DNA of 21,745 bases from an uncultured Burkholderiales bacterium (GTDB lineage: Bacteria > Pseudomonadota > Gammaproteobacteria > Burkholderiales > Burkholderiaceae_C): NCBI GenBank assembly GCA_903953985.1, contig CAJBLW010000391.1, positions 1-21,745 of the forward strand, in the 5' to 3' direction. Of this stretch, positions 1 through 6,796 are shown in pieces (within the stretch, counting starts at the first letter, position 1; every line of letters begins with the position of its first letter). Below the pieces are notes generated by a model, which was given only the letters and a program-made list of their open reading frames with translations, did not search any database and was not told the DNA's origin. Position numbers and translations under genes: made by a program.

Positions 1-1415
1 ATCTCGTCTTGCCACCAGTACCACTTGTACAAAAACTGCTGGCCCAGGCGGCGGAAGGGGGCGAGGGCTTGGGAGCGGAACAGGTGCAAAAAGTGCGGGT
101 AGGTCAGTTCGCTGTTGTAGATCGGCAGCTGAAAGACTTCCTGGCCCGCGTCTTTGCCAGCCACGCGCTCGGCCAGTCGTTTGCCCGCCCAAGTGGAAAA
201 GGACACCCCATTGCCGCCGTAGCCCAGCGCGTACCAAACGCTTTGGCTGGGGTCGGGTTGGGTGATGCGCGGCATCATGTCGTGGCTCACGTCCACCCAG
301 CCCCACCAGGAATGCTCAATGGGGATGCCCGCCAGGGTTGGAAATTTGCGTGCAATGCCGTCGGTTAGCAGTTTCAGGTGTTTGGGCTCGGGTGCCTGTG
401 CCCCGGTCACGGCGCTGCGGCTGCCGATTTGCAGACGGTTATCTGGCAGCAGCCGGTAGTAAAAGCGAAGGGTGCGCGTGTCGGTCAGGAAGACGCGGGT
501 TTTCAGGCCCGCCGCTTCAATTTGGGCCTGGGTCAAGGGCTGTGTGACCATGTTGTTGGACAAGATGGGCAGCAGCTTGTTTTTGGTCAGCGGGTTCAGG
601 GCCTGGCCGGTGTAGCCACCGGTGCACACGGCCACGCGTTTGGCGCGCACGGTGCCACCGGGGGTGCGCAGGTGGTGCACACCGTTGATGGTTTCCCAGC
701 CTTGCACGGGACTGGCGGTGTGCAGTTTCACGCCCAGGGCGCGGGCCTTGCGGATCAGGCCAAAGGTGAACTTGAGCGGATGCACGCCCACGCCTTCTTG
801 CTCCCACATGGCGCCTGCAGCGTCGTGGTCGTTGAAGTGGTTTTGCCGCAATTCGTCAGCCGAGAGGATTTGGGTTTGGTAGCCAAAGATCTCGTTGCGC
901 ACCCGGGCCTGCTCTTTCAGGTAGGCGACTTTTTCGGGGCGGTGAGCCACATAAAGGTGGCCACCGTCGGTAGCGTCGCAGTCGACTTCGAAGGCCAGGT
1001 TTTTGAAGTTTTCGAAGCCCGTGCGGATTTCGGTGTCCAGCTTTTTGGCCACGTCCAGGCCCCAGCGCTCAATCCATTGCACCCGGGTAAGGCGACCGCT
1101 GGCATTTTGGCCCTGACCACCGCTGCGGCTAGAGCAACCCCAGGCGCTCTGGTTGGCTTCGAGCACCACAGCCTGAATGCCCTGCTCTTGCGCCAGGTAC
1201 AAGGCGGTCGAGATGCCGGTCGAGCCCGAACCAATGACCACCACATCCACGTCCATGTCTTGCTGCACCGGACCATCGTCAGGCGGCGGCGCGCCCGCAC
1301 TGGCGACCCAATAGCTGGGCGCGTAGACGCGGCCTGCACCGGGGGTGGCGTGCACCAGCGGGTCGTATTGGGGGTCGTATCGGGTGTCGCTGCTGGCGGG
1401 GGCGTGGGTCGTCAT
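1..1415 (-). CDS. tauY: DAO-family FAD-dependent oxidoreductase, probable taurine dehydrogenase large subunit (3' end cut by window edge)
   Basis: Reading from the ATG at 1415 the frame stays open for 471 codons to the left edge, so the protein is nearly complete but lacks its stop. An N-terminal extension of about 55 residues precedes a Rossmann FAD-binding motif, VVVIGSGSTG (residues 58-67), and a C-terminal FAD-contact motif GYGGNG lies at 398-403. This layout is typical of DAO-fold amine oxidases and dehydrogenases such as PuuB-like proteins. It lies 68 bp downstream of a small NTF2-like gene on the same strand. Together with a MocR regulator and a TauABC importer, this matches what I recall of taurine dehydrogenase TauXY, which oxidatively deaminates taurine to sulfoacetaldehyde. 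The FAD-enzyme assignment is secure. The taurine substrate is inferred from context, and gamma-glutamylputrescine or another amine remains possible. Confidence 0.72.
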   Translation of the reverse strand, partial: MTTHAPASSDTRYDPQYDPLVHATPGAGRVYAPSYWVASAGAPPPDDGPVQQDMDVDVVVIGSGSTGISTALYLAQEQGIQAVVLEANQSAWGCSSRSGGQGQNASGRLTRVQWIERWGLDVAKKLDTEIRTGFENFKNLAFEVDCDATDGGHLYVAHRPEKVAYLKEQARVRNEIFGYQTQILSADELRQNHFNDHDAAGAMWEQEGVGVHPLKFTFGLIRKARALGVKLHTASPVQGWETINGVHHLRTPGGTVRAKRVAVCTGGYTGQALNPLTKNKLLPILSNNMVTQPLTQAQIEAAGLKTRVFLTDTRTLRFYYRLLPDNRLQIGSRSAVTGAQAPEPKHLKLLTDGIARKFPTLAGIPIEHSWWGWVDVSHDMMPRITQPDPSQSVWYALGYGGNGVSFSTWAGKRLAERVAGKDAGQEVFQLPIYNSELTYPHFLHLFRSQALAPFRRLGQQFLYKWYWWQDE

Positions 1416-1483
1416 GAGCTGCTCTCGAAAAGGGGCAAGGTGGTTTCTCTGACAGCGCGGCAGGTACCGGGCGGCAGGTGAAC

Positions 1484-1876
1484 TTATTTCGCGGCAGGCA
1501 GGTTGGGGCGGTTTTTGCGGAAAGCGCTTTTGGAGAGGATCTTGCCGTCCTTGAACGCAAAGATGTCCACACCGTCGGTTTCCACGCGCGAGCCGTCGGT
1601 GGCAGTGCCAACATAAGTCCATTCGGAGACTCCAAAGTCGCCCTGTACAAAATGCTTGCCCTTCGTCCATTGCGCATCGGGCACGGTGGCCCAAGCCCCC
1701 GGAAAGGCCTTGCGCAAGGCTTCGTGGCCCTGGTGGCGTGAGCCGCAGGCGTCTGGGCCGCCAGCGGTCATGAAAACGCCATCGGGGTGCATGAAACTCA
1801 ACAGGGCTTCCACGTCATGGCGGTTCCATGCGTCGGAAAAGGCTTCGAGGGTGGCGATGGTGACAGGGGTTGACAA
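1484..1876 (-). CDS. tauX: NTF2/SnoaL-like small protein, probable taurine dehydrogenase small subunit
   Basis: This 130-residue protein has an NTF2-like fold signature: an N-terminal helix with AWNRHDVEALLSFMHPDG, then a beta-rich part with VSEWTYVGTATDGSRVET and DIFAFKDGKI. I place the start at a TTG at 1874-1876, because GGAGAG lies a few bases upstream and the translated start MSTPVTIATLEAF fits the family. The frame stays open back to 1936, but that extension would run through the promoter and operator. The gene precedes the FAD oxidoreductase on the same strand and probably shares its transcript. A small NTF2-like protein next to a DAO-family enzyme is how I recall TauX/TauY being annotated. 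Alone, the fold would only justify 'nuclear transport factor 2 family protein', so the gene name depends on context. Confidence 0.68.
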   Translation of the reverse strand: MSTPVTIATLEAFSDAWNRHDVEALLSFMHPDGVFMTAGGPDACGSRHQGHEALRKAFPGAWATVPDAQWTKGKHFVQGDFGVSEWTYVGTATDGSRVETDGVDIFAFKDGKILSKSAFRKNRPNLPAAK

Positions 1877-1909
1877 GGTGGCTCTCCAGACGGTGATCGA
1901 TGGACTTTG

Positions 1910-1915
1910 AGAATA
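1910..1915 (-). promoter_or_regulatory. Candidate -10 box of the tauX-tauY promoter
   Basis: The minus strand reads TATTCT here, giving a predicted start near 1903 and a 5' leader of about 27 nt before the TTG start of tauX. The -35 position (about 1933-1938, CTATGC) is poor and overlaps the proximal operator repeat by a few bases. That is what a promoter needing an activator bound next to RNA polymerase looks like. The box is predicted by eye only. Confidence 0.4.
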
Positions 1916-1935
1916 GCCCATCGCGGCGTGCTGCA

Positions 1936-1967
1936 TAGAGCCAGATCAGGTAAATCCGGTGTGCCAG
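1936..1967. promoter_or_regulatory. Candidate MocR/TauR operator: two direct repeats with 23-bp period
   Basis: The plus strand carries TAGAGCCAG at 1936-1944 and GTGCCAG at 1961-1967, with their GCCAG cores exactly 23 bp apart. Read toward tauX this is CTGGCACACC, then 13 bp, then CTGGCTCTAT. The same design recurs upstream of tauA at 6423-6454. From memory, the TauR protein of Rhodobacter binds direct repeats of the form CTGGACYTAA, which share the CTGG-n-CYTA skeleton. The site sits just upstream of the tauX -35 region, suggesting activation, and over the -35 region of mocR, suggesting autorepression. Confidence 0.6.
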
Positions 1968-1977
1968 CAGGCTTGCT

Positions 1978-1983
1978 TATACT
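1978..1983 (+). promoter_or_regulatory. Candidate -10 box of mocR, implying a leaderless mRNA
   Basis: TATACT matches five of six bases of the sigma-70 -10 consensus and ends 7 bp before the ATG at 1991. Transcription would start at or within a base of the start codon. No Shine-Dalgarno sequence precedes this ATG, which agrees with leaderless translation. No good -35 is present; that region is occupied by the second operator repeat. Confidence 0.45.
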
Positions 1984-1990
1984 GAGTCAC

Positions 1991-3589
1991 ATGACCAGTC
2001 GTCACCGCACCAAAGATGTCCAGTGGGAGAGTTTGTTTACTTTGCAGGACAAGCCCGCCATGCCCTTGCAGCAGCGCCTGCGGCTGGCTGCTGTCGAGGC
2101 CATTTTGGAAGGTCGTTTGCCTCCCGGCGCCACCTTGCCCTCCTCGCGAGAGTTGGCCAAGGCGCTAGGGCTCAGTCGCAACACAGTCACTTCGGCCTAT
2201 ATGCGCTTGATCGACGACGGATTTTTGGAAGCGCATCCGCGCAGCGGTGTGTTTGTCAAAGTGCATGCCGATCCGCGTTCATCCGGTATCACCAAGGCCG
2301 ATTGGCGCGCCAAGCCCTTGCCCGAGCCTGTGCGCAAGCCACAAAGTCCGCCCGAACGTGAGGCGCCCGCGATGGCCCAGCTCACCTCGCCGGACTGGTC
2401 TGCGCGTCTGATCCGTTCGCTGAGCGACCAGCGAACCCTGGCCAAGCCCGACCAATGGCGGCAATACCCTTACCCCTTTGTTTACGGCACCTTTGATCCG
2501 CAGCTGTTTCCGACCGAAGCGTTTCGCGAGTGTTGCGTGCACAGCCTGGCACGCGTTCATTTGCCTCAGTGGACGCCCGACTTTGAGCTGAGCGATGTGC
2601 CCGAGTTGATCGAGCAAATACGTTTACGCCTTTTGCCCAAGCGCGGGGTGTTTGCACTGCCCGAAGAAATCTTGATCACCGTGGGGGCCCAGCACGCCTA
2701 CTACATGCTGGGTGAGGCCCTGTTCGATGCCCAATCCCGTGTGGGCCTGGAAGAGCCCGGGCACCCGCATGCGCGCAACAGCTTTGCTGCGCGTGAGCCT
2801 CTGTGGCAGCCCTTGGCGGTGGACGATCAGGGGCTGGTGGTCGAACACTTGCCACCGCTGGACTATGTGTATGTGACACCCTCGCACCAGAGCCCGACGA
2901 CGCGCACCTTGTCTCTGGAGCGGCGCAAGCATTTGCTGGCCCTGGCCGAGCAGCGCGACTTTGTGGTCATCGAAGACGACTACGAGGCCGAAAATCTGTA
3001 TGTGGGCGAACCCGTGCCTGCGCTCAAAAGCCTGGACAAGGTCGGGCGTGTGATTTATGTGGGCTCAATTTCCAAGAGCTTGTCACCGTCTTTGCGCTTG
3101 GGCTACATCGTGGCGCCGCGTGCCCTGATTGCCGAGTTGCGGGTTTTGCGCCACGCCATGGTGCGTCACCCCAGCGCATTTCTGCAGCATGCCTTTGCCC
3201 ACTTTTTGTCGCTGGGGCACCATGAGACGCATGCCCGGCGCGTGAACCAGGCCTTGCAGGCACGCATGCACGCCTTGAGTGAAGCCTTGTGCCGTGAATT
3301 GCCTGATTTTAGATTTGTCTTGCCTACAGGAGGCGCTTCGGTGTGGGTGCGCGCGCCGGATTGGGTGGATACAGGTGAGCTGGCCCGCATGGCTCGGCAG
3401 CAGGGTGTCCTGATTGAAGCGGGAGAGGTGTTTTTCATGCACCCACCGTATCCCTGTCCTTATTTCCGTTTGCGCTTGTCGTCGATTGGGGTGGATCAAA
3501 TCGGGCCTGGCATTCGCGCGTTGGCCTTGGCAGTCCTTTCGCTGGCTCAGGCGCGAGGCGTACCCAGAGTCCTGGTACACCTGCACTGA
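1991..3589 (+). CDS. tauR: MocR/PdxR-type transcriptional regulator (GntR wHTH fused to aminotransferase-like domain), probable taurine regulator
   Basis: The 532-residue protein has a GntR-type winged helix at about 25-92 (PLPSSRELAKALGLSRNTV lies in its recognition region) and a class-I aminotransferase-like domain from about 175 to the end. The PLP lysine is K362 in SISKSLSPSLRLGY. Other family blocks are VTPSHQSPTTRTLS and VIEDDYEAEN. MocR proteins bind PLP and sense an amino compound through the external aldimine, usually activating a catabolic operon and repressing themselves. The frame is open back to 1907, but the ATG at 1991 follows a -10 box and starts at the normal position relative to the wHTH. 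The gene is divergent from tauXY and convergent with tauABC, and both target regions carry the same repeat pair. The family is certain; the taurine ligand is inferred. Confidence 0.85.
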   Translation: MTSRHRTKDVQWESLFTLQDKPAMPLQQRLRLAAVEAILEGRLPPGATLPSSRELAKALGLSRNTVTSAYMRLIDDGFLEAHPRSGVFVKVHADPRSSGITKADWRAKPLPEPVRKPQSPPEREAPAMAQLTSPDWSARLIRSLSDQRTLAKPDQWRQYPYPFVYGTFDPQLFPTEAFRECCVHSLARVHLPQWTPDFELSDVPELIEQIRLRLLPKRGVFALPEEILITVGAQHAYYMLGEALFDAQSRVGLEEPGHPHARNSFAAREPLWQPLAVDDQGLVVEHLPPLDYVYVTPSHQSPTTRTLSLERRKHLLALAEQRDFVVIEDDYEAENLYVGEPVPALKSLDKVGRVIYVGSISKSLSPSLRLGYIVAPRALIAELRVLRHAMVRHPSAFLQHAFAHFLSLGHHETHARRVNQALQARMHALSEALCRELPDFRFVLPTGGASVWVRAPDWVDTGELARMARQQGVLIEAGEVFFMHPPYPCPYFRLRLSSIGVDQIGPGIRALALAVLSLAQARGVPRVLVHLH

Positions 3590-3619
3590 TCTGTCACAAC
3601 TTCGCTCTTGAGAAGACCT

Positions 3620-3643
3620 AAGGCAAGGCCTACATCTTGCCTT
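3620..3643. terminator. Inverted repeat at the convergent ends of mocR and tauC, possible bidirectional terminator
   Basis: AAGGCAAG (3620-3627) and CTTGCCTT (3636-3643) form a perfect 8-bp stem with an 8-nt loop. The loop and right arm include the tauC stop codon and its last coding bases. The T-tracts on both sides are short and interrupted, so termination strength is doubtful. The position between two convergent genes 40 bp apart is what favours the call. Confidence 0.4.
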
Positions 3644-4454
3644 TCCAGGGCACCAGACGGCGTTCGACAGCGCGCATGAGCAGGTCAAAGCCGTAGGCCA
3701 CGACGCCAATCACGATGATGCCCATGACCACGATGTCGGTGCGCAGGAAGTTTGATGCGTTGAGCACCATCTGGCCCAGCCCCACGTTGGCAGCGACCAT
3801 TTCAGCGGCCACCAGAGTGCTCCAGCCAAAGCCGATCGCCACACGCATGCCAACCAAGATTTCAGGCAGTGCGGCAGGCAAAACGACGTGCCGAATCAAT
3901 TGCGTATAGCTCGCACCCATGGAGTAGGCCGCGTTCATTTGTTCTTGAGAGGCGCTGCGCATGCCCGAGCGCGCGGCCATGGCCAGTGGGGCAAAACAGC
4001 TCAAAAAAATCAACAAGACCTTGGGCAACTCGTCAATGCCGAACCAAATGATGATCAGCGGCAAATAGGCCAGGGGCGGCAGGGGTCGATACAGTTCGAT
4101 AGGTGGGTCAAAAATGCCGCGCCAGAACCGCGACATGCCCATGGCAATGCCCACCGGAATGGCCACCAAGCTGGCCAGAAAAAAAGCACCAAAAACGCGC
4201 AGCACGCTGGCCACAAGGTGCTCCCACAAAGGCTTGTCGTTGGCCGTGCCGGTGATGTATTCATAAAACTGTGTGAACACCGCCTGGGGTGAAGGTAGAA
4301 ACAGGGGTTTGATCCAGCCCATGGCCGTGGTCAGCGTCCACAAGCCCAGCAGCACCAGCATGGTGACCACACTGATGACGAGGCTTGAGCCTTCACCGGG
4401 GATTTTGAAGGCGCTGGTTTTCAAAGGCGCGGTTGACTTGTTGGCCTCAGTCAT
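3630..4454 (-). CDS. tauC: Taurine/sulfonate ABC transporter permease TauC
   Basis: This 274-residue inner-membrane permease of the BPD_transp_1 family is the same size as E. coli TauC. It has about six hydrophobic segments (first at about 24-45) and the cytoplasmic EAA-type loop at about 174-200, containing NAAYSMGASYTQLIRHVVLP, which docks the ATPase. I chose the ATG at 4454 because it overlaps the tauB stop by 8 bases and has GGGAGA upstream. The longer open frame to 4580 lies inside tauB. It should act with TauB and TauA to import taurine or a related alkanesulfonate. SsuC/NitT-type permeases look similar, so the substrate rests mainly on its partners. Confidence 0.85.
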   Translation of the reverse strand: MTEANKSTAPLKTSAFKIPGEGSSLVISVVTMLVLLGLWTLTTAMGWIKPLFLPSPQAVFTQFYEYITGTANDKPLWEHLVASVLRVFGAFFLASLVAIPVGIAMGMSRFWRGIFDPPIELYRPLPPLAYLPLIIIWFGIDELPKVLLIFLSCFAPLAMAARSGMRSASQEQMNAAYSMGASYTQLIRHVVLPAALPEILVGMRVAIGFGWSTLVAAEMVAANVGLGQMVLNASNFLRTDIVVMGIIVIGVVAYGFDLLMRAVERRLVPWKGKM

Positions 4455-5235
4455 GGGCGGTCTCCCGGCGGTGAATGATGGACAAAACTTCTTCCCGCAT
4501 GCGGATGAATTCGGGCTCGGACTTGACCCGACGGGCATCGCCGTGGCTGAGAAACGCTCGCGAAAAAGGCAGGTCTTCAAAGGTGTGGGTGATGCGTCCG
4601 GGTCTGGGGCTCATGACGATCAATCGGGTGGCCAGAAACAGCGCTTCTTCGACCGAGTGGGTGATGAAGAAGACCATCTTGTGGGTTTGTGCCCAGGCCT
4701 TGAGCAAGATCTCTTGAACGGTCTCTCGGGTGAATGCGTCCAGTGCACCCATGGGTTCGTCCATCAGCAGCACAGCCGGGTCGTTGGCCAAGGCGCGGGC
4801 TATGCCCACGCGTTGCTGCATGCCGCCCGACAATTCGTAGACGCCACGTTCGGCGTAATCTTCAAGGCCGACCATGGCCAGTTTTTCCAAGGCTAAGCTT
4901 ATACGTTCGTCAAAGGGTACGCCACGAAGACGCAGACCCAAGGCCACGTTGTCTTGCACGTTGAGCCAGGGCATCAAAGCGTGTTTTTGAAAGACAACAC
5001 CCCGATCTGCTCCGGGCCCGACAACAGGGCGACCATCCAGGAGAATTTCGCCACTCGATGGGGGTAAAAATCCAGCCAGACAATTGAGCAAGGTGGTTTT
5101 GCCGCAGCCCGATGCACCCAGGGCCACCACAAATTCACCATCGCGCATTTGCAATTGCACGGGTGCCAGGGCCTGTAAGGTGCCGCCCTGGATGGCGTAG
5201 TTGACGGTCAGGTCTTTGACTTCAAGTAATGGCAT
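4447..5235 (-). CDS. tauB: Taurine ABC transporter ATP-binding protein TauB
   Basis: The 262-residue ATPase has Walker A GASGCGKT at 40-47, a Q-loop at Q83, signature LSGGM at 135-139, Walker B AVLLMDE at 154-160, D-loop GALD at 163-166 and the switch histidine at H193. Segments such as GPGADRGVVFQ, PWLNVQDNVA and GALDAFTRE follow E. coli TauB closely. It energises the TauC permease at the cytoplasmic face of the membrane. No strong Shine-Dalgarno sequence is visible before the ATG. A terminator hairpin separates it from tauA upstream, so tauBC are probably made in smaller amount than the binding protein. Confidence 0.88.
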   Translation of the reverse strand: MPLLEVKDLTVNYAIQGGTLQALAPVQLQMRDGEFVVALGASGCGKTTLLNCLAGFLPPSSGEILLDGRPVVGPGADRGVVFQKHALMPWLNVQDNVALGLRLRGVPFDERISLALEKLAMVGLEDYAERGVYELSGGMQQRVGIARALANDPAVLLMDEPMGALDAFTRETVQEILLKAWAQTHKMVFFITHSVEEALFLATRLIVMSPRPGRITHTFEDLPFSRAFLSHGDARRVKSEPEFIRMREEVLSIIHRRETAHD

Positions 5236-5253
5236 TTAAGGCGCAGTCACAGT

Positions 5254-5290
5254 AAAAAAACAATCCCCCTGCAGCCTGAGCTGCAGGGGG
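5254..5290 (-). terminator. Intrinsic terminator between tauA and tauB
   Basis: CCCCCTGCAGC (5265-5275) and GCTGCAGGGGG (5280-5290) form a perfect 11-bp stem with a 4-nt loop. In the tauA transcript the stem is followed by ATTG and then seven Us (the A-run at 5254-5260). It lies 20 nt after the tauA stop codon. Partial read-through would give an excess of TauA over TauBC; full termination would require a separate tauB promoter, and none is obvious in the short remaining gap. Confidence 0.82.
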
Positions 5291-5310
5291 GCTGACACCG
5301 GCTTGCAGCC

Positions 5311-6321
5311 TTACTGCATGGCTTTCTTGACGTAGACGTCGGTCACAAAGGCCGAGTAGTTCGGCTTGAGTTCTTGAATGCGACCTTGCTCCTTGAGGAA
5401 GACGGCCGTGTTGGTCATGGCCTTGGCGGCGCCGCCTCCGAGCCAGGAGGCCGAAATTTGCTCCTGGGCCGTGGGAAATTTGTACAGCGCCATGGCCGCT
5501 GGCACGTCGGCAGGATTGGCCTTGGTCCACTTGGCCACAGCTTTGACTTGTGGTGAGTCAACTGTCCATTGAGCCTTTTTGGAGCGATAAGCCTCATCAG
5601 CTTTGATCAGGGCCTTGACCAGCGCGACCATGAAGCCTTCGTTTTGCGCCGCCCATTTGGCATCGACCACCAAGCCATCAAAAGTGGGGTAGCCTTTTTG
5701 ACCGATGCTGGCCGAAGAGGCAATCGATTTGCCGTTGCCCTTGATCTTGCTCAGGATCGGGTCCCAGATGAAGGCTGCATCGATGTCGCCACGCTCCCAA
5801 GCAGCTGCGATTTCTGGCGGGCGCAGGTTCATCACGTTGACTTTTTTGCTGTCCACGCCTTCGAGCTTCATGCCCACCATCAATTGGTAGTGCGCCGTGG
5901 AGACAAAAGGCGTTGCCACCTTTTTGCCCACCAAGTCTTTGATGCTGTTGATGCCTGATCCATTGCGGGCAATCAGGGCCTCGGCATCGCCGATGTCGTC
6001 CAGAATCCAGAAAAGCTTGAGGTCCTGGCCCTGACTGGCCGCAGCGGTGAACGGGCTGGAGCCCGCTTCACCAATTTGAACGCCGCCCGAAGCCATGGCC
6101 TTGATCACGTCACCACCACCGCCAAACATGCGCCAGTTGATTTTGTAGCCGGTGGCTTTTTCCAGCTCACCCGACTCCATCACGGTGCGCAAAGGCACCA
6201 GCATGTCCTGGTGTGCGAAAGTGACTTCCTTGGCCGCCTGGGCGCTGGCCAGACCGGTGAACATCATCAGCGACAAGCCCAAGGCGGGCGTGGCTGAAAG
6301 AAGGGATCTACGAGTTGTCAT
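5311..6321 (-). CDS. tauA: Taurine ABC transporter periplasmic substrate-binding protein TauA
   Basis: This 336-residue secreted protein begins MTTRRSLLSATPALG and has a signal peptide with probable cleavage after about residue 26-29 (ASAQA). The mature part shows TauA/SsuA family blocks: MASGGVQIGEAGSSPFTAAAS, KVATPFVSTAHYQL, RPPEIAAAWERGDIDAAFIW and AVFLKEQGRI near the C-terminus. These parallel E. coli TauA segment by segment. It captures taurine in the periplasm for TauBC. AGGAGA lies 7 bases upstream of the ATG, the best ribosome site of the three genes. It is the first gene of the operon and has a repeat-pair operator about 100 bp upstream. Confidence 0.88.
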   Translation of the reverse strand: MTTRRSLLSATPALGLSLMMFTGLASAQAAKEVTFAHQDMLVPLRTVMESGELEKATGYKINWRMFGGGGDVIKAMASGGVQIGEAGSSPFTAAASQGQDLKLFWILDDIGDAEALIARNGSGINSIKDLVGKKVATPFVSTAHYQLMVGMKLEGVDSKKVNVMNLRPPEIAAAWERGDIDAAFIWDPILSKIKGNGKSIASSASIGQKGYPTFDGLVVDAKWAAQNEGFMVALVKALIKADEAYRSKKAQWTVDSPQVKAVAKWTKANPADVPAAMALYKFPTAQEQISASWLGGGAAKAMTNTAVFLKEQGRIQELKPNYSAFVTDVYVKKAMQ

Positions 6322-6422
6322 GCTTTGTCTCCTTGTGGGTTTTTCAAACGTTGTTTCGTCTGTGCAGTCACCTTTGATGGTGTTTGCTGCGGTGAAGTTT
6401 GGGGCCGCTGACGGGCAGACAC

Positions 6423-6454
6423 TAGAGCCAGTTGATGGCCACGTTCAGGGCCAG
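6423..6454 (-). promoter_or_regulatory. Candidate MocR/TauR operator upstream of tauA: direct repeats with 23-bp period
   Basis: The plus strand has TAGAGCCAG at 6423-6431 and AGGGCCAG at 6447-6454, with GCCAG cores 23 bp apart. Read toward tauA this is CTGGCCCTGA, 13 bp, CTGGCTCTAG. The nine-base block TAGAGCCAG and the 23-bp period are identical to the mocR/tauX site, and the orientation toward the target gene is the same as for tauX. A weak -10 candidate (CAAACT, 6396-6401) lies about 21 bp beyond the proximal repeat, fitting an activator-dependent promoter. Confidence 0.6.
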
Positions 6455-6796
6455 TTTGAGCGTGAGTGGCATGAGTATCGAGGTTTTTTTGCGTCACAAT
6501 GTTTTCAATCTCACTCTGAAACAACCCGTTGTGAGGGGAGATTTACACCGTATGAGCGGGTCCGTGTTCATCACCCGCGTCAGGGTTTTTACGGGTTCGT
6601 CGAGCACCATCATCGTTGACGTTTTCTGCAGCCGCCCACGCGGCTCACTGGGTCATGACAGGGTCACGCACTCACGACATGACAAGCCCACTCCCTATTT
6701 TTTGTCAATGCGAGCGAAGCGCGGCAATCGATGACTGCACAACACTGTGGTGCTTTTCCGTCTGCGTCTGCGTCAGTTTGTCGCTGGACTTGGAGT
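6455..6796. other. Gene-free stretch between the tauA operator and the end of the cobW operon
   Basis: No convincing coding frame with a ribosome site was found on either strand. Minor dyads are GCGGGT/ACCCGC (6556-6561 and 6573-6578) and AGCCGC/GCGGCT (6630-6635 and 6640-6645), neither followed by a T-tract in a useful direction. A short interspersed-type repeat lies at 6704-6734. No intrinsic terminator for the operon that ends at 6797 was seen. Confidence 0.5.
6704..6734. repeat. Short palindromic interspersed-type repeat (GCGAGCGAAGCGCGGCAAT core)
   Basis: The stretch opens with GTCA and closes with TGAC around the core GCGAGCGAAGCGCGGCAAT. It resembles an interspersed repeat found at intergenic sites in various proteobacteria, whose usual form begins GTCATTGCGAGCGAAGCG. 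Only one copy is present here, so its repeat status rests on recognition of the core. It lies downstream of cobW, where such elements often sit. Confidence 0.45.

Noticed and set aside
378..1481. Long plus-strand open frame (367 codons) opposite the FAD oxidoreductase
   Set aside because: It mirrors the codon structure of the real gene on the other strand, has no family motif, and no ribosome site.
1457..1498. Three GCGGCAGG copies around the tauX stop codon
   Set aside because: Short, irregularly spaced (14 and 20 bp) and partly coding; no sign of function.
6737..6757. Plus-strand hairpin GCACAAC/GTGGTGC followed by TTTT, resembling a terminator
   Set aside because: The stem has an internal mismatch and no gene precedes it on that strand; it is in the wrong direction for the cobW operon.
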